From NCBI GenBank assembly GCA_910585565.1, contig CAJUFC010000021.1, positions 1-5,565 of the forward strand: a stretch of DNA of 5,565 nucleotides. Direction: 5' to 3'. Origin of the DNA: an uncultured Eggerthellaceae bacterium. Its GTDB lineage: Bacteria > Actinomycetota > Coriobacteriia > Coriobacteriales > Eggerthellaceae. Below are positions 1-5,565 of the stretch, in pieces. Under the pieces are notes generated by a model. The model made no database searches and had not been told where the DNA came from. It saw only the letters and a list, made by a program, of their open reading frames with translations. The translations under genes and the position numbers were made by a program. Each line of letters opens with the position of its first letter. Within the stretch, counting starts at the first letter, position 1.

Positions 1-237
1 CTCGCCCACCTCGGTGCGGCTCACGCAGTCGACGATGCGGCCGCGATAGTCCTCGTAGGCATACCAGCCCACGAACTCATAGCCTTCCCGCACAGGCGTC
101 GGCAGCGCCTTGCCCTTTCCGACCTCATAGCGGCCCGCATAGACAGCGTTGTCCGGGTCGGAGTCGTCGAGGGCATAGTCGGGCGCGTCCGCCTCGGACA
201 GATGGGCGCCCCCGCCTCTCATGTGAAGGAAGAAGCC
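1..237 (-). repeat. Second InlB-type repeat, diverged and cut by window edge
   Basis: Residues about 292-370 begin FFLHMRGGGAHLSEADAP, which resembles the opening strand and glycine turn of an InlB repeat but with an insertion. Then come VYAGRYEVGKGKALPTP and the clear landmark GYEFVGWY (343-350), which is typical of the family core. The closing strand is not reached before the window ends. Confidence 0.65.
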
Positions 238-1110
238 CTTCTCCTCGTATTCGCCCGGCACCCACTTGGCGTACAGCGTGAAGTTGCCGAACACGGGCTT
301 GAGCGCCGCGAAGTCATACCGGTCGGCATCTGCGCACTCGGGGCTCGTGTACCAGCCCTCCACGACATAGCCGTCGCGCGTGGCCAGCACGGGGTCGGGC
401 TCGTCGACGGCCGCGCCGTCGAGCACCGTCTGATGGGTCGTCCCCACGCCGCCGTTGGCATCGAACGTGACCGTATGGGTGTTCGGCACCGCAAGCCGGA
501 TGCCCATAAGCGACGCCGTCGCCACGGTCGAGGGGTCATCCTCGATGTATGCCTGCGTCGGCACGGCGAGACGAATGCCCACGATTGCGTCAGTCGAGCG
601 CACGCTGTCGCCCGGCTCGTCGTCGACGAACGCCTGCCTGGGCACTTCCAGTCGGATGCCGAACATCCCTTCGGCGGCGCGCACGTCGGCGCCGTCATCA
701 GGGTCCACGAACGAGCTCGCGGGCACCTCGAGCCTGATGCCCATGACGCCCTCGGTCGCGCGCACGTCCGAGCCGTCGCCGGGGTCGACGTACGACTGCG
801 TCGGCACTTCCAGCCGGATGCCCATCATGCCATCGGCAGCGCGCACGTCTGCGCCGTCGTCGGGGTCGACGAACGCAGAGGCGGGCACCTCCACGCGTAT
901 GCCCACGAGGGCATCGGCTGCACGCACGCCGCTGCCATCGCCAGGATCCACGAAGGCAGACGACGGCACCTCTAGCGCGATGCCCACATCGGCCGCAGCC
1001 GTACGCGCCAGCGCCTCAGCTGGCACCAGCCCGCACGCGAGCGCACACGCCACCAGCAGCGCCAGCCCTCGGCCCGCGCCCTTCCGTATGTATGTCAGTA
1101 AAGCTTGCAT
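1..1110 (-). CDS. Secreted repeat protein with 27-residue tandem repeats and InlB B-type repeats (partial, C-terminus outside window)
   Basis: I translated this frame by hand from the ATG at 1108-1110. It stays open for 370 codons to position 1, so the C-terminus lies outside the window. Order of parts: a signal peptide (residues 1-35); seven GIRLEVP-type motifs, six of them heading full repeat units, at residues 42-209; an InlB B-type repeat (about 211-283) with VTFDANGG, GYVVEGWY and LYAKW landmarks; and a second, partial one (about 292-370) with MRGGGAH and GYEFVGWY. InlB B/Flg_new repeats are known from secreted and surface proteins of Gram-positives and form small ubiquitin-like beta folds, often as stalks or in adhesion. 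A cell-surface or secreted location is therefore well supported, but the ligand is unknown. Any wall anchor would lie in the missing C-terminus. The gene follows a related large surface protein gene on the same strand after 147 bp. An in-frame GTG start 19 codons upstream exists, but it lacks a visible ribosome site and would bury the signal peptide, so I prefer the ATG. Confidence 0.9.
   Translation of the reverse strand, partial: MQALLTYIRKGAGRGLALLVACALACGLVPAEALARTAAADVGIALEVPSSAFVDPGDGSGVRAADALVGIRVEVPASAFVDPDDGADVRAADGMMGIRLEVPTQSYVDPGDGSDVRATEGVMGIRLEVPASSFVDPDDGADVRAAEGMFGIRLEVPRQAFVDDEPGDSVRSTDAIVGIRLAVPTQAYIEDDPSTVATASLMGIRLAVPNTHTVTFDANGGVGTTHQTVLDGAAVDEPDPVLATRDGYVVEGWYTSPECADADRYDFAALKPVFGNFTLYAKWVPGEYEEKGFFLHMRGGGAHLSEADAPDYALDDSDPDNAVYAGRYEVGKGKALPTPVREGYEFVGWYAYEDYRGRIVDCVSRTEVGE
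262..480 (-). repeat. InlB B-type (Flg_new) repeat, first copy of downstream gene
   Basis: Residues 211-283 of the downstream protein carry the full family signature: a THTVTFDANGG opening strand, a Val-rich stretch with DEPDPV, the aromatic core GYVVEGWYTSPEC, a YDF segment and a closing FTLYAKW. Length (about 73 residues) and landmark order fit Listeria-Bacteroides repeats. It directly follows the last GIRLAVP motif with no linker. Confidence 0.85.
484..987 (-). repeat. Tandem 81-bp (27-residue) coding repeat, GIRLEVP...FVDPDDGADVR type
   Basis: The motif G-I-R-L-E/A-V-P recurs with its glycine at residues 43, 70, 97, 124, 151, 178 and 203. The spacings are 27, 27, 27, 27, 27 and 25 residues. 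In units 1-4 the motif is followed by x-x-x-F/Y-V-D-P-G/D-D-G-x-x-V-R-A-A/T-D/E. Units 5-6 drift towards DDEPGDSV and EDDPSTV, and the seventh keeps only the MGIRLAVP head before running into the InlB repeat. Third positions and synonymous codons differ freely between copies (Ser as TCT, AGC or TCG; Arg as CGC, CGG, AGG or CGA), so the protein sequence is conserved rather than the DNA. I do not recognise the family. The alternation of a hydrophobic strand (IRLEV) with an acidic Asp/Gly turn suggests short beta strands separated by loops; metal binding by the Asp-rich loop is speculation. Confidence 0.92.
1006..1110 (-). other. Signal peptide of the downstream repeat protein
   Basis: Residues 1-35 have a basic n-region with R9, K10 and R14, a hydrophobic core of about 14 residues (L16-V29, Leu/Ala/Val-rich with two cysteines) and a c-region ending in A-L-A before R36. 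This fits Sec export with signal peptidase I cleavage after A35. The segment L19-V20-A21-C22 also matches the general lipobox pattern, but it falls only about seven residues after R14, inside the core, so lipoprotein processing looks less likely. Confidence 0.8.
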
Positions 1111-1116
1111 AAGAGT

Positions 1117-1125
1117 TCTCTTCTC
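1117..1125 (-). promoter_or_regulatory. Weak purine-rich ribosome binding site of the downstream gene
   Basis: On the minus strand GAGAAGAGA lies 6 nt before the ATG at 1110. It is only a partial match to the Shine-Dalgarno core, but it is the only purine run near a possible start and supports ATG 1110 over the upstream in-frame GTG. Confidence 0.4.
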
Positions 1126-1141
1126 GCTTGGGCGGGGCGCT

Positions 1142-1238
1142 CCCGTCTCACCCACAGGGACGGGGTAAAGGGTTGCCAGCAGGGATCGCGCCCTCGAGAG
1201 CACCAGGAAGGGACAGGGCGACCCATTCGCCCCGTCCC
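1142..1238 (-). promoter_or_regulatory. Structured spacer with competing pairing arms; no clear promoter
   Basis: The 147-bp spacer (1111-1257) holds more than the terminator-like hairpin. The arm at 1230-1238 (minus GGGACGGGG) is also perfectly complementary over 9 bp to 1157-1165 (minus CCCCGUCCC). The latter can in turn pair by 6 bp (1159-1164) with 1142-1147. The two states using 1230-1238 exclude each other, an arrangement seen in attenuators. I see no convincing -35/-10 pair in the spacer, so the downstream gene may depend on read-through or on a promoter I cannot recognise. In DNA this GC-rich the pairing could be chance. Confidence 0.25.
1210..1238 (-). terminator. GC-rich hairpin after the upstream gene (possible terminator)
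   Basis: In minus-strand RNA the arms GGGACGGGGCG and CGCCCUGUCCC form an 11-bp stem with one G-U wobble around a 7-nt loop (AAUGGGU). The stem starts 19 nt after the TAG stop. On the plus strand the wobble position would be an A-C mismatch, so the structure favours minus-strand RNA. The tail (UUCCUGGUG) is a poor U-tract, so it may be a weak intrinsic terminator, a 3'-end stabiliser or an attenuator. Confidence 0.5.
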
Positions 1239-1257
1239 ATTGGGTCCGGCCGTGCCG

Positions 1258-4200
1258 CTACAGGTCGGTCGGGGCGCCGGCGCTGATCTCGACCGCGTCG
1301 CTGATCTTGCCGCCAGCCGCCTCGGCGAAGGCGTCGTACGCCTCCGCCTCGCCATCGGACAGGCGCGCCGAGTAGTAGGAGATGCCCGGGTTCCTGGCCG
1401 CCGCGAACGTGAACTTCACGCGCAGCAGCGGCTGGTCGAAGGCGGCGTTGTACGCAAGGCCGTGGCCGCCGTTGTCGATGACGTCCTGCAGCCCCGTCAG
1501 GTCGAAGTCGGCGCGGCGCATGTCCAGCCCGTAGTAGAAGCGATACTTCGACACGCCGCCCTCCTCGCTCGTCTTGGCCAGGCCGTCGGTGACGCCGTTC
1601 ACATAGCTCTTGCGCAGGATGAAGTCGCCCAACTCGTAGTTGGCCTCGTTCCCGTGCTCGCTCGACAGCTCGTCGGTGATGCGGTTGTCGGCGTTGCCGC
1701 CAGCGTCCTTGGAGCCGAACCCGAAGTAGCGCCTCGTGGCCACGTCCGGCTCAAGCAGGGTCTCGGCATCCGTCATGGAGGGCGTCGTGCTCACCTTGCT
1801 CGCGGCCTCGGCGGCGGTCAGCCCCTCCGAGCGATACACCACGCCGGTCTGGTCGGCCGTGGCCGTCGGCACCGGGCTCACCCAGAACATGCGGCTCGTT
1901 TCGTCCTCGTAGCGGTTGTCGCCCGCATCCTTCACCCCGAACTTCGGGTTCATGATCTTGTCGCAGATACCCTCGTCGGGCGCCGTCGGGTTGGCCTGCG
2001 ATATGACAGAGTCGGCATTCACGGTCTTGTCGTCGTTGTATGCATACGCGATGATGTCCTCGGCCGTCACGTCCACCAGCTGCAGGTCGTGCGAGCTCGT
2101 CGACACCTGGAACTCGGCCTGCGCCTCCAGCTGCGTGCGCCGGTCGTTGCCGACCACGTACGGCTCGACCGCCTGGCCGTAGCTGTTGGTGGTGCACAGC
2201 CACACGCCCAGGGGCGAGGCCACGTTGATGCGCACCGGGCTCGTCCACAGCCACAGCTCCACGGCGGCCCCGCCGTCGTGGGCGTTCTTGGCGGAGGGGT
2301 CGCCCACGGTGAAGTAGGCGTCGCCGACGTCGAGGCCGGCGTCGGTGGCGAACGCGCCGCCGCCTGCGGTGTTGCCGCCCGTGACGTAGATGGACGACAG
2401 CGCCTTCATCGCCTGGTAGGTGGCCACCTTGGTGAGGTCGGCGCCCGTGCCGGCCAGGTCCTCCAGCGCCTTGTCGGTCGAGTCGGTCACCGAGGGCTTC
2501 TGCAGGTGGTACCAGCCGTCGTAGGTGTAGCGGTCGGGCTGCGTCTTGAACGCGGGATACTCGAGCAGGTCGCCATAGCGCCAGGTGCGGCTCGCGATGT
2601 ACCAGCCTGCCGTCGCGCCGCCGCCCGTCTCCGCGGACGTGCCCTCGCGCCACTTGTAGTCGTCGTACTCGCCCTTGGTGACGCCGGCGGCGAAGTCGGC
2701 CGCGTCCCCGTGCGTCGCGCCCGGGCCCGTGGAGGCGCCCGTCATGTCCGCCTCGGCGACGGCGTGCAGCGGGACGCGCAGGGCGACGTCGACCGTGCGC
2801 ACCCTCCAGCAGGCGACCCACTTCTGCGCAGCTTCAGCATTGACGGCAGCGCGTGCGCCTGCATCCTCGCCAGCCGCATCCCATGCGGCCTCCCAGCCGT
2901 GCACCACTTCGGCGCCTTGGTCGGTGAGCGAGAACTTCGAATCCGCCGGATCGCCTGAGTAGTTCTCCTCGTACTTGATATAGAGCTTGCCCTCGTCGTC
3001 GGCATCCGTGCCCCAGCCGAGGAACTGGAAGCCATAGCGCACGGGCGCCTTGAGGTTCATCTTCGCGTCGAGGCGCATCCCCTCATAGGAGCCGTCGTCA
3101 TTCTTGCTCCCCATGCGGGACGGGGTGAGCGTATCGATGGCTTCGGACGGCACGCCCTCGACGGCCGCAGCGGGGCTGGTGCCGACCAGGCCGCGCCCGG
3201 GCCACCAGCGGATGGACGGGGACGATGCCTCCACGTCGTCAACCGGCAGCGTCTCGCCGACGTTGTTCTTGTACGGCTCGTACGTGCCGCCTGTTGCCTG
3301 GCCATGCACATCCTGAATCTCGGCGCCGCCGCTCACGTTGGCGCGGATGCCCGACCCCAGCTCGATCGTCGAGAGCGGGACCGAGTGCCACAGGCTGTAC
3401 GCGAACGCATTTTGGACGTTGTCGCGAGAAGGCGCGCTCCATGCGTCGCCAAAGAAGGTGCGGAAGCGCGTGCCCGTGTCGCCCTCGCGCATGACGTAGT
3501 AGGCAGTCGCATCCTGGTCGAGCGCAACGTCGGTCGTGCTCGTCCAGCCCTTCCAGTCGTACCCCAGAAGGTCGTCCGGCACGGCGAACTTGTAGCCGTC
3601 AGCACCACACATGCCCTCGATGCCCGCAACCGTCAAATCGAAGTGGTTGGCGGTGTCGACCTGGCCGAACTGTGGGTCTGATGCCTCGGCGATCTTGTCA
3701 TAGGCAGTCGGATGCACGAACGTCTGCGAGCCGCCGTTCGGCTTGGCGATAACAAGGTTCTCGTCCGTGTTGGGCAGCTGCTTGTAACCCGCAGCAGACG
3801 TCACGAAGCTGATCTGGTAGGTGATGGGTTTCCACACCGCATGAGCCGTGATGTTGCCGTGGGCGTCTGCGGCCACCTTGGTGGTCGTGGCGGAACCGTC
3901 CGGCACGCTGGATCCGAGCGAACCCGACCCCTCGACCGCCAGCTGCCAGCCCGCGAACCAGAAGCCCGGCGCGTCCTTCACGCGCGACGCGTCGCGCAGG
4001 TCGCGCCCCACGCCGAACGTATACTCATCCACGTTGGTGGCGTCAGACACCCATCCGCCCGCACCCACGTTATACGTGATGCGGTAGGCGTTGGCGGGAT
4101 AGACCAGCTTGAACGAATGCGCGCCACTGTTGCTCAGCTTGAGCATGTTGCTCGACGCCGTCAGGTCCGTCCCGTCGATGACCCACTTCTCGAAGTGATA

Positions 4201-5565
4201 GTTCGAGTCGCTGGGCGCCTTCAGCGTACAGATATGGTTCTCGGATGCCGTGTTGTTTTGCGTATACAGCTTGAGATCCCCGCTCGGGTCGACCTTCGCC
4301 CAAATCTCAGGGTCGGCATCCCACAGGTCGTCGCTGATGCTCAGCTTGCCGCCTTCAAGCGACGCGACATCGCCAAGCGACCCCTCTTCGAGCGCCACCG
4401 ACCCAGGAACGCCTTCAAGAGCGACATCGGCCGCGACCTCCCAATCGGCAACCAAGGTATATATGCCTGGACCGGGCAGCGTACTGCCAGATGTGATAGG
4501 CGTTCCGTTAAGGGTCCAGCCACTGAAAATATATCCCGCACGCGTCGGAGCGGGAAGATGCCCAAATGCCTTATCAGGACACTCGGAAGCATAAGTCAAT
4601 GGCGTTGCGTCGCCTTCTCCACCAGCGAGATTCAACGTAAACAAAATGTCACCACCCAAATAGAAATTTCCATCCGTAGTGGGGTTGTCATGCCATCTCA
4701 CGTAGGAGTTGCCGTCAGCCGTAGCCCTGTAAAAGAAAATGTCTCCCGAAATAGGCGCACCCGAATTGAGCGGCAGAAAAGATACGATATCACTACCGCC
4801 ATACTTGACCCCAGGTCTATCGTGATAGCCTATATAAGCTAGGTTCGAATCTCCCCATGTCTCATTCCCCTCCACATATGCATATGGATATCCCACCGGA
4901 GAGGAAATCGTGCCTTCAAATATGCTGAGACTTGAGAGCATTGTAGCCATTTGGTGATAGGCATAATATGTCGATCCACTGATGAAGCCCACATAGAAGT
5001 TCTTGAAGTGACCGATTGGCGAGAGGTGCGATCCATCTGCATACGCCTCAATGCCATCAAGCTCCAACTCAGAGCTCAGGGACTGAGCCTCTTCTGCTCT
5101 CCGCCCCGTCAATTCGGCGGAAGACCCTACCCCCAAGATGCCTGCCGTTGCAGCAATCGCCGGCGTCCCCAGCATCTCTACTGAGACTAGATTCTCGCAC
5201 TCGGCGAAAGCTTCGCCGCCGATGTAGGCAACATCTTTCGGAATCGTCACGCCCTGGAGGGCAGTGCCCTTGAAGGCGGCGTAGTCGATGGTCTTCAAGG
5301 TAGAGGGCAGGCTCACCTCTTTCAGGTTCGTGCAGCCGGCGAAGGCGGACTCGCCGATGGAGGTCACGCCCTCGGGGATGGCGACGCTCGCGAGGAAGAC
5401 CGCGCCCTCGAAGGCATTGGGCTCTACCTGGGTCACCTGGTAGGTGACGCCGTCCACCTTGGCGTAGGCGGGGACGTCTATATGGGCGGGAGTCGCGCTC
5501 CTGTCGCCTGCCCACCTGACCGAGAGGTCCATGCTCGCCTGGTAGGAGAAGGAGAGGCCTGCCTC
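1258..5565 (-). CDS. Large BspA-like LRR / InlB-repeat surface protein (partial, N-terminus outside window)
   Basis: The frame is open from the window edge: eleven codons (EAGLSFSYQAS) precede the first internal Met at 5530-5532, so that Met is probably not the true start and the signal peptide lies upstream. 1,435 residues are visible before the TAG. Counting that Met as residue 1, the order is: a pre-LRR strand; four BspA-type LRR units (33-121); a Tyr/Gly-rich segment of unknown fold (about 155-303); InlB-type repeats (about 320-365, 414-480 and 483-567; weaker GW-core modules near 661, 840 and 1008); and a long beta-rich C-terminal part (about 910-1424) with V-x-V-A-L-R-V-P and V-R-I-N-V strands. 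BspA-like LRR proteins of oral, gut and vaginal bacteria bind host matrix or cells; that role here is inference. The last residues (EISAGAPTDL) contain no LPXTG, hydrophobic tail or charged anchor. It precedes the downstream repeat-protein gene by 147 bp in the same orientation. Confidence 0.92.
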   Translation of the reverse strand, partial: EAGLSFSYQASMDLSVRWAGDRSATPAHIDVPAYAKVDGVTYQVTQVEPNAFEGAVFLASVAIPEGVTSIGESAFAGCTNLKEVSLPSTLKTIDYAAFKGTALQGVTIPKDVAYIGGEAFAECENLVSVEMLGTPAIAATAGILGVGSSAELTGRRAEEAQSLSSELELDGIEAYADGSHLSPIGHFKNFYVGFISGSTYYAYHQMATMLSSLSIFEGTISSPVGYPYAYVEGNETWGDSNLAYIGYHDRPGVKYGGSDIVSFLPLNSGAPISGDIFFYRATADGNSYVRWHDNPTTDGNFYLGGDILFTLNLAGGEGDATPLTYASECPDKAFGHLPAPTRAGYIFSGWTLNGTPITSGSTLPGPGIYTLVADWEVAADVALEGVPGSVALEEGSLGDVASLEGGKLSISDDLWDADPEIWAKVDPSGDLKLYTQNNTASENHICTLKAPSDSNYHFEKWVIDGTDLTASSNMLKLSNSGAHSFKLVYPANAYRITYNVGAGGWVSDATNVDEYTFGVGRDLRDASRVKDAPGFWFAGWQLAVEGSGSLGSSVPDGSATTTKVAADAHGNITAHAVWKPITYQISFVTSAAGYKQLPNTDENLVIAKPNGGSQTFVHPTAYDKIAEASDPQFGQVDTANHFDLTVAGIEGMCGADGYKFAVPDDLLGYDWKGWTSTTDVALDQDATAYYVMREGDTGTRFRTFFGDAWSAPSRDNVQNAFAYSLWHSVPLSTIELGSGIRANVSGGAEIQDVHGQATGGTYEPYKNNVGETLPVDDVEASSPSIRWWPGRGLVGTSPAAAVEGVPSEAIDTLTPSRMGSKNDDGSYEGMRLDAKMNLKAPVRYGFQFLGWGTDADDEGKLYIKYEENYSGDPADSKFSLTDQGAEVVHGWEAAWDAAGEDAGARAAVNAEAAQKWVACWRVRTVDVALRVPLHAVAEADMTGASTGPGATHGDAADFAAGVTKGEYDDYKWREGTSAETGGGATAGWYIASRTWRYGDLLEYPAFKTQPDRYTYDGWYHLQKPSVTDSTDKALEDLAGTGADLTKVATYQAMKALSSIYVTGGNTAGGGAFATDAGLDVGDAYFTVGDPSAKNAHDGGAAVELWLWTSPVRINVASPLGVWLCTTNSYGQAVEPYVVGNDRRTQLEAQAEFQVSTSSHDLQLVDVTAEDIIAYAYNDDKTVNADSVISQANPTAPDEGICDKIMNPKFGVKDAGDNRYEDETSRMFWVSPVPTATADQTGVVYRSEGLTAAEAASKVSTTPSMTDAETLLEPDVATRRYFGFGSKDAGGNADNRITDELSSEHGNEANYELGDFILRKSYVNGVTDGLAKTSEEGGVSKYRFYYGLDMRRADFDLTGLQDVIDNGGHGLAYNAAFDQPLLRVKFTFAAARNPGISYYSARLSDGEAEAYDAFAEAAGGKISDAVEISAGAPTDL
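3832..4086 (-). repeat. InlB-type repeat 2 in the large protein
   Basis: Residues 483-567: an opening YRITYNVGAGGWVS strand, the core FWFAGWQL and a closing ITAHAVWKP, about 85 residues with a Gly/Ser-rich insertion (534-547) between core and closing strand. It is followed at once by ITYQISFV, the opening strand of another diverged module. The preceding stretch 414-480 (HFEKWVIDG core, HSFKLVY close) looks like a related but degenerate unit. Confidence 0.7.
4438..4575 (-). repeat. InlB-type repeat 1 in the large protein
   Basis: Residues about 320-365 carry the second half of an InlB B repeat: FGHLPAPTRAGYIFSGWTLNG followed by IYTLVADWE. The GYIFSGW core and the closing ADW are clear. The opening strand (about 298-306, FTLNLAGGEGDA) is diverged. 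Confidence 0.7.
4600..5000 (-). other. AT-richer patch coding for an unrecognised Tyr/Gly-rich segment
   Basis: Counting by 60-base lines gives about 40% GC at 4621-4680, 45% at 4801-4860, 48% at 4861-4920 and 42% at 4921-4980. A typical line in the 3' half of the gene (2341-2400) has 72%. The reading frame is intact throughout. The encoded segment (about residues 160-310) has many Tyr, Gly, Ser and Phe, for example STYYAYHQM, GYPYAYVEGNETWG and GDIFFYRATADGNSYVRWHD. I do not recognise a family. It separates the LRRs from the first InlB-type repeat and may be a separately acquired beta-sandwich-like domain. Confidence 0.7.
5170..5436 (-). repeat. BspA-like leucine-rich repeats (LRR_5 type), four units
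   Basis: Residues 33-121 (Met at 5530-5532 as residue 1) contain four units with the conserved Ala-Phe at 40-41, 63-64, 86-87 and 108-109, a period of 22-23 residues. Typical pieces are VAIPEGVTSIGESAFAGC, VSLPSTLKTIDYAAF and VTIPKDVAYIGGEAF. The pattern I-P-x-x-V-x-x-I-G-x-x-A-F-x-x-C is diagnostic of the Treponema/BspA LRR class. The leading strand VDGVTYQVTQVEPNAF is the usual cap of such domains. Confidence 0.9.

Noticed and set aside
202..975. Plus-strand open frame of 257 codons with apparent repeats
   Set aside because: Its repeats are the complement of the 81-bp coding repeats. The minus frame has a signal peptide and InlB signatures, while this one is a low-complexity His/Arg/Val product.
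484..987. CRISPR-like periodic array
   Set aside because: The period is a constant 81 bp, the DNA copies differ at synonymous sites, there is no repeat/spacer split, and the array is an intact coding frame.
1111..1257. Spacer read as coding (TAG read-through linking both genes)
   Set aside because: The 49 spacer codons give a Pro/Arg/Ser-rich stretch unlike either protein, contain a strong hairpin, and lead into a proper signal peptide.
1751..2821. Minus-strand open frame of 356 codons in another frame
   Set aside because: It is an Arg/Gly-dominated out-of-frame shadow of the large gene, typical of GC-rich DNA.
1105..2958. Plus-strand open frame of about 617 codons
   Set aside because: It lies opposite the well-supported minus-strand gene. 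Its translation is Arg/Val/His/Gly-rich with no domain, and it crosses the spacer and runs antisense to the InlB/beta-rich region: a mirror of GC-rich codons.
4570..4596. Minus-strand TTGACT with a TGATAA 17 nt downstream, promoter-like
   Set aside because: The -10 match is poor and it lies in the middle of an intact coding frame in an AT-richer patch, where chance matches are expected.
3712..4842. Plus-strand open frame of about 376 codons
   Set aside because: It is antisense to clear InlB repeats (VNYN-type strands and GW cores) of the large gene, and its product has no recognisable domain.

Overview
The window is GC-rich DNA with all supported coding on the minus strand. It holds two neighbouring genes for large secreted or surface-exposed repeat proteins, both cut by the window edges. 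BspA-type leucine-rich repeats combined with InlB B-type (Listeria-Bacteroides, Flg_new) repeats, a Gram-positive-looking signal peptide and strong GC bias at third codon positions suggest a high-GC Gram-positive host-associated bacterium. Coriobacteriia (Eggerthella/Olsenella/Collinsella-like) is my best guess. This is inference from architecture and composition; no taxonomic marker gene is present.

Layout, read in the direction of transcription (high to low coordinates). The upstream gene enters at 5565 already open and ends at a TAG at 1258-1260. At least 1,435 residues are visible, in this order: four BspA-like LRR units (about 5170-5436); a Tyr/Gly-rich segment of unknown fold encoded by conspicuously AT-richer DNA (about 4600-5000); several degenerate InlB-type repeats; and a long beta-rich C-terminal part with no sorting signal. 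A 147-bp spacer follows, with a strong GC hairpin about 20 nt after the stop and competing pairing arms. The second gene starts at ATG 1108-1110 and runs off the window at position 1, with 370 codons visible. It encodes a signal peptide, seven copies of a GIRLEVP-type motif at a 27-residue period (a tandem repeat I do not recognise), one good InlB B repeat and a second partial one.

The two genes share orientation, module type and even reading frame: the frame is open across the whole window except for the single TAG. They look like a tandem pair of surface proteins, probably involved in adhesion or host/matrix interaction, a role inferred only from the domain classes. The plus strand contains no credible gene; its long open frames are mirror images of the GC-rich coding strand. 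The most distinctive items are the 27-residue repeat array, the low-GC unknown domain inside the larger gene, and the structured spacer. No mobile element, RNA gene or CRISPR array was seen.
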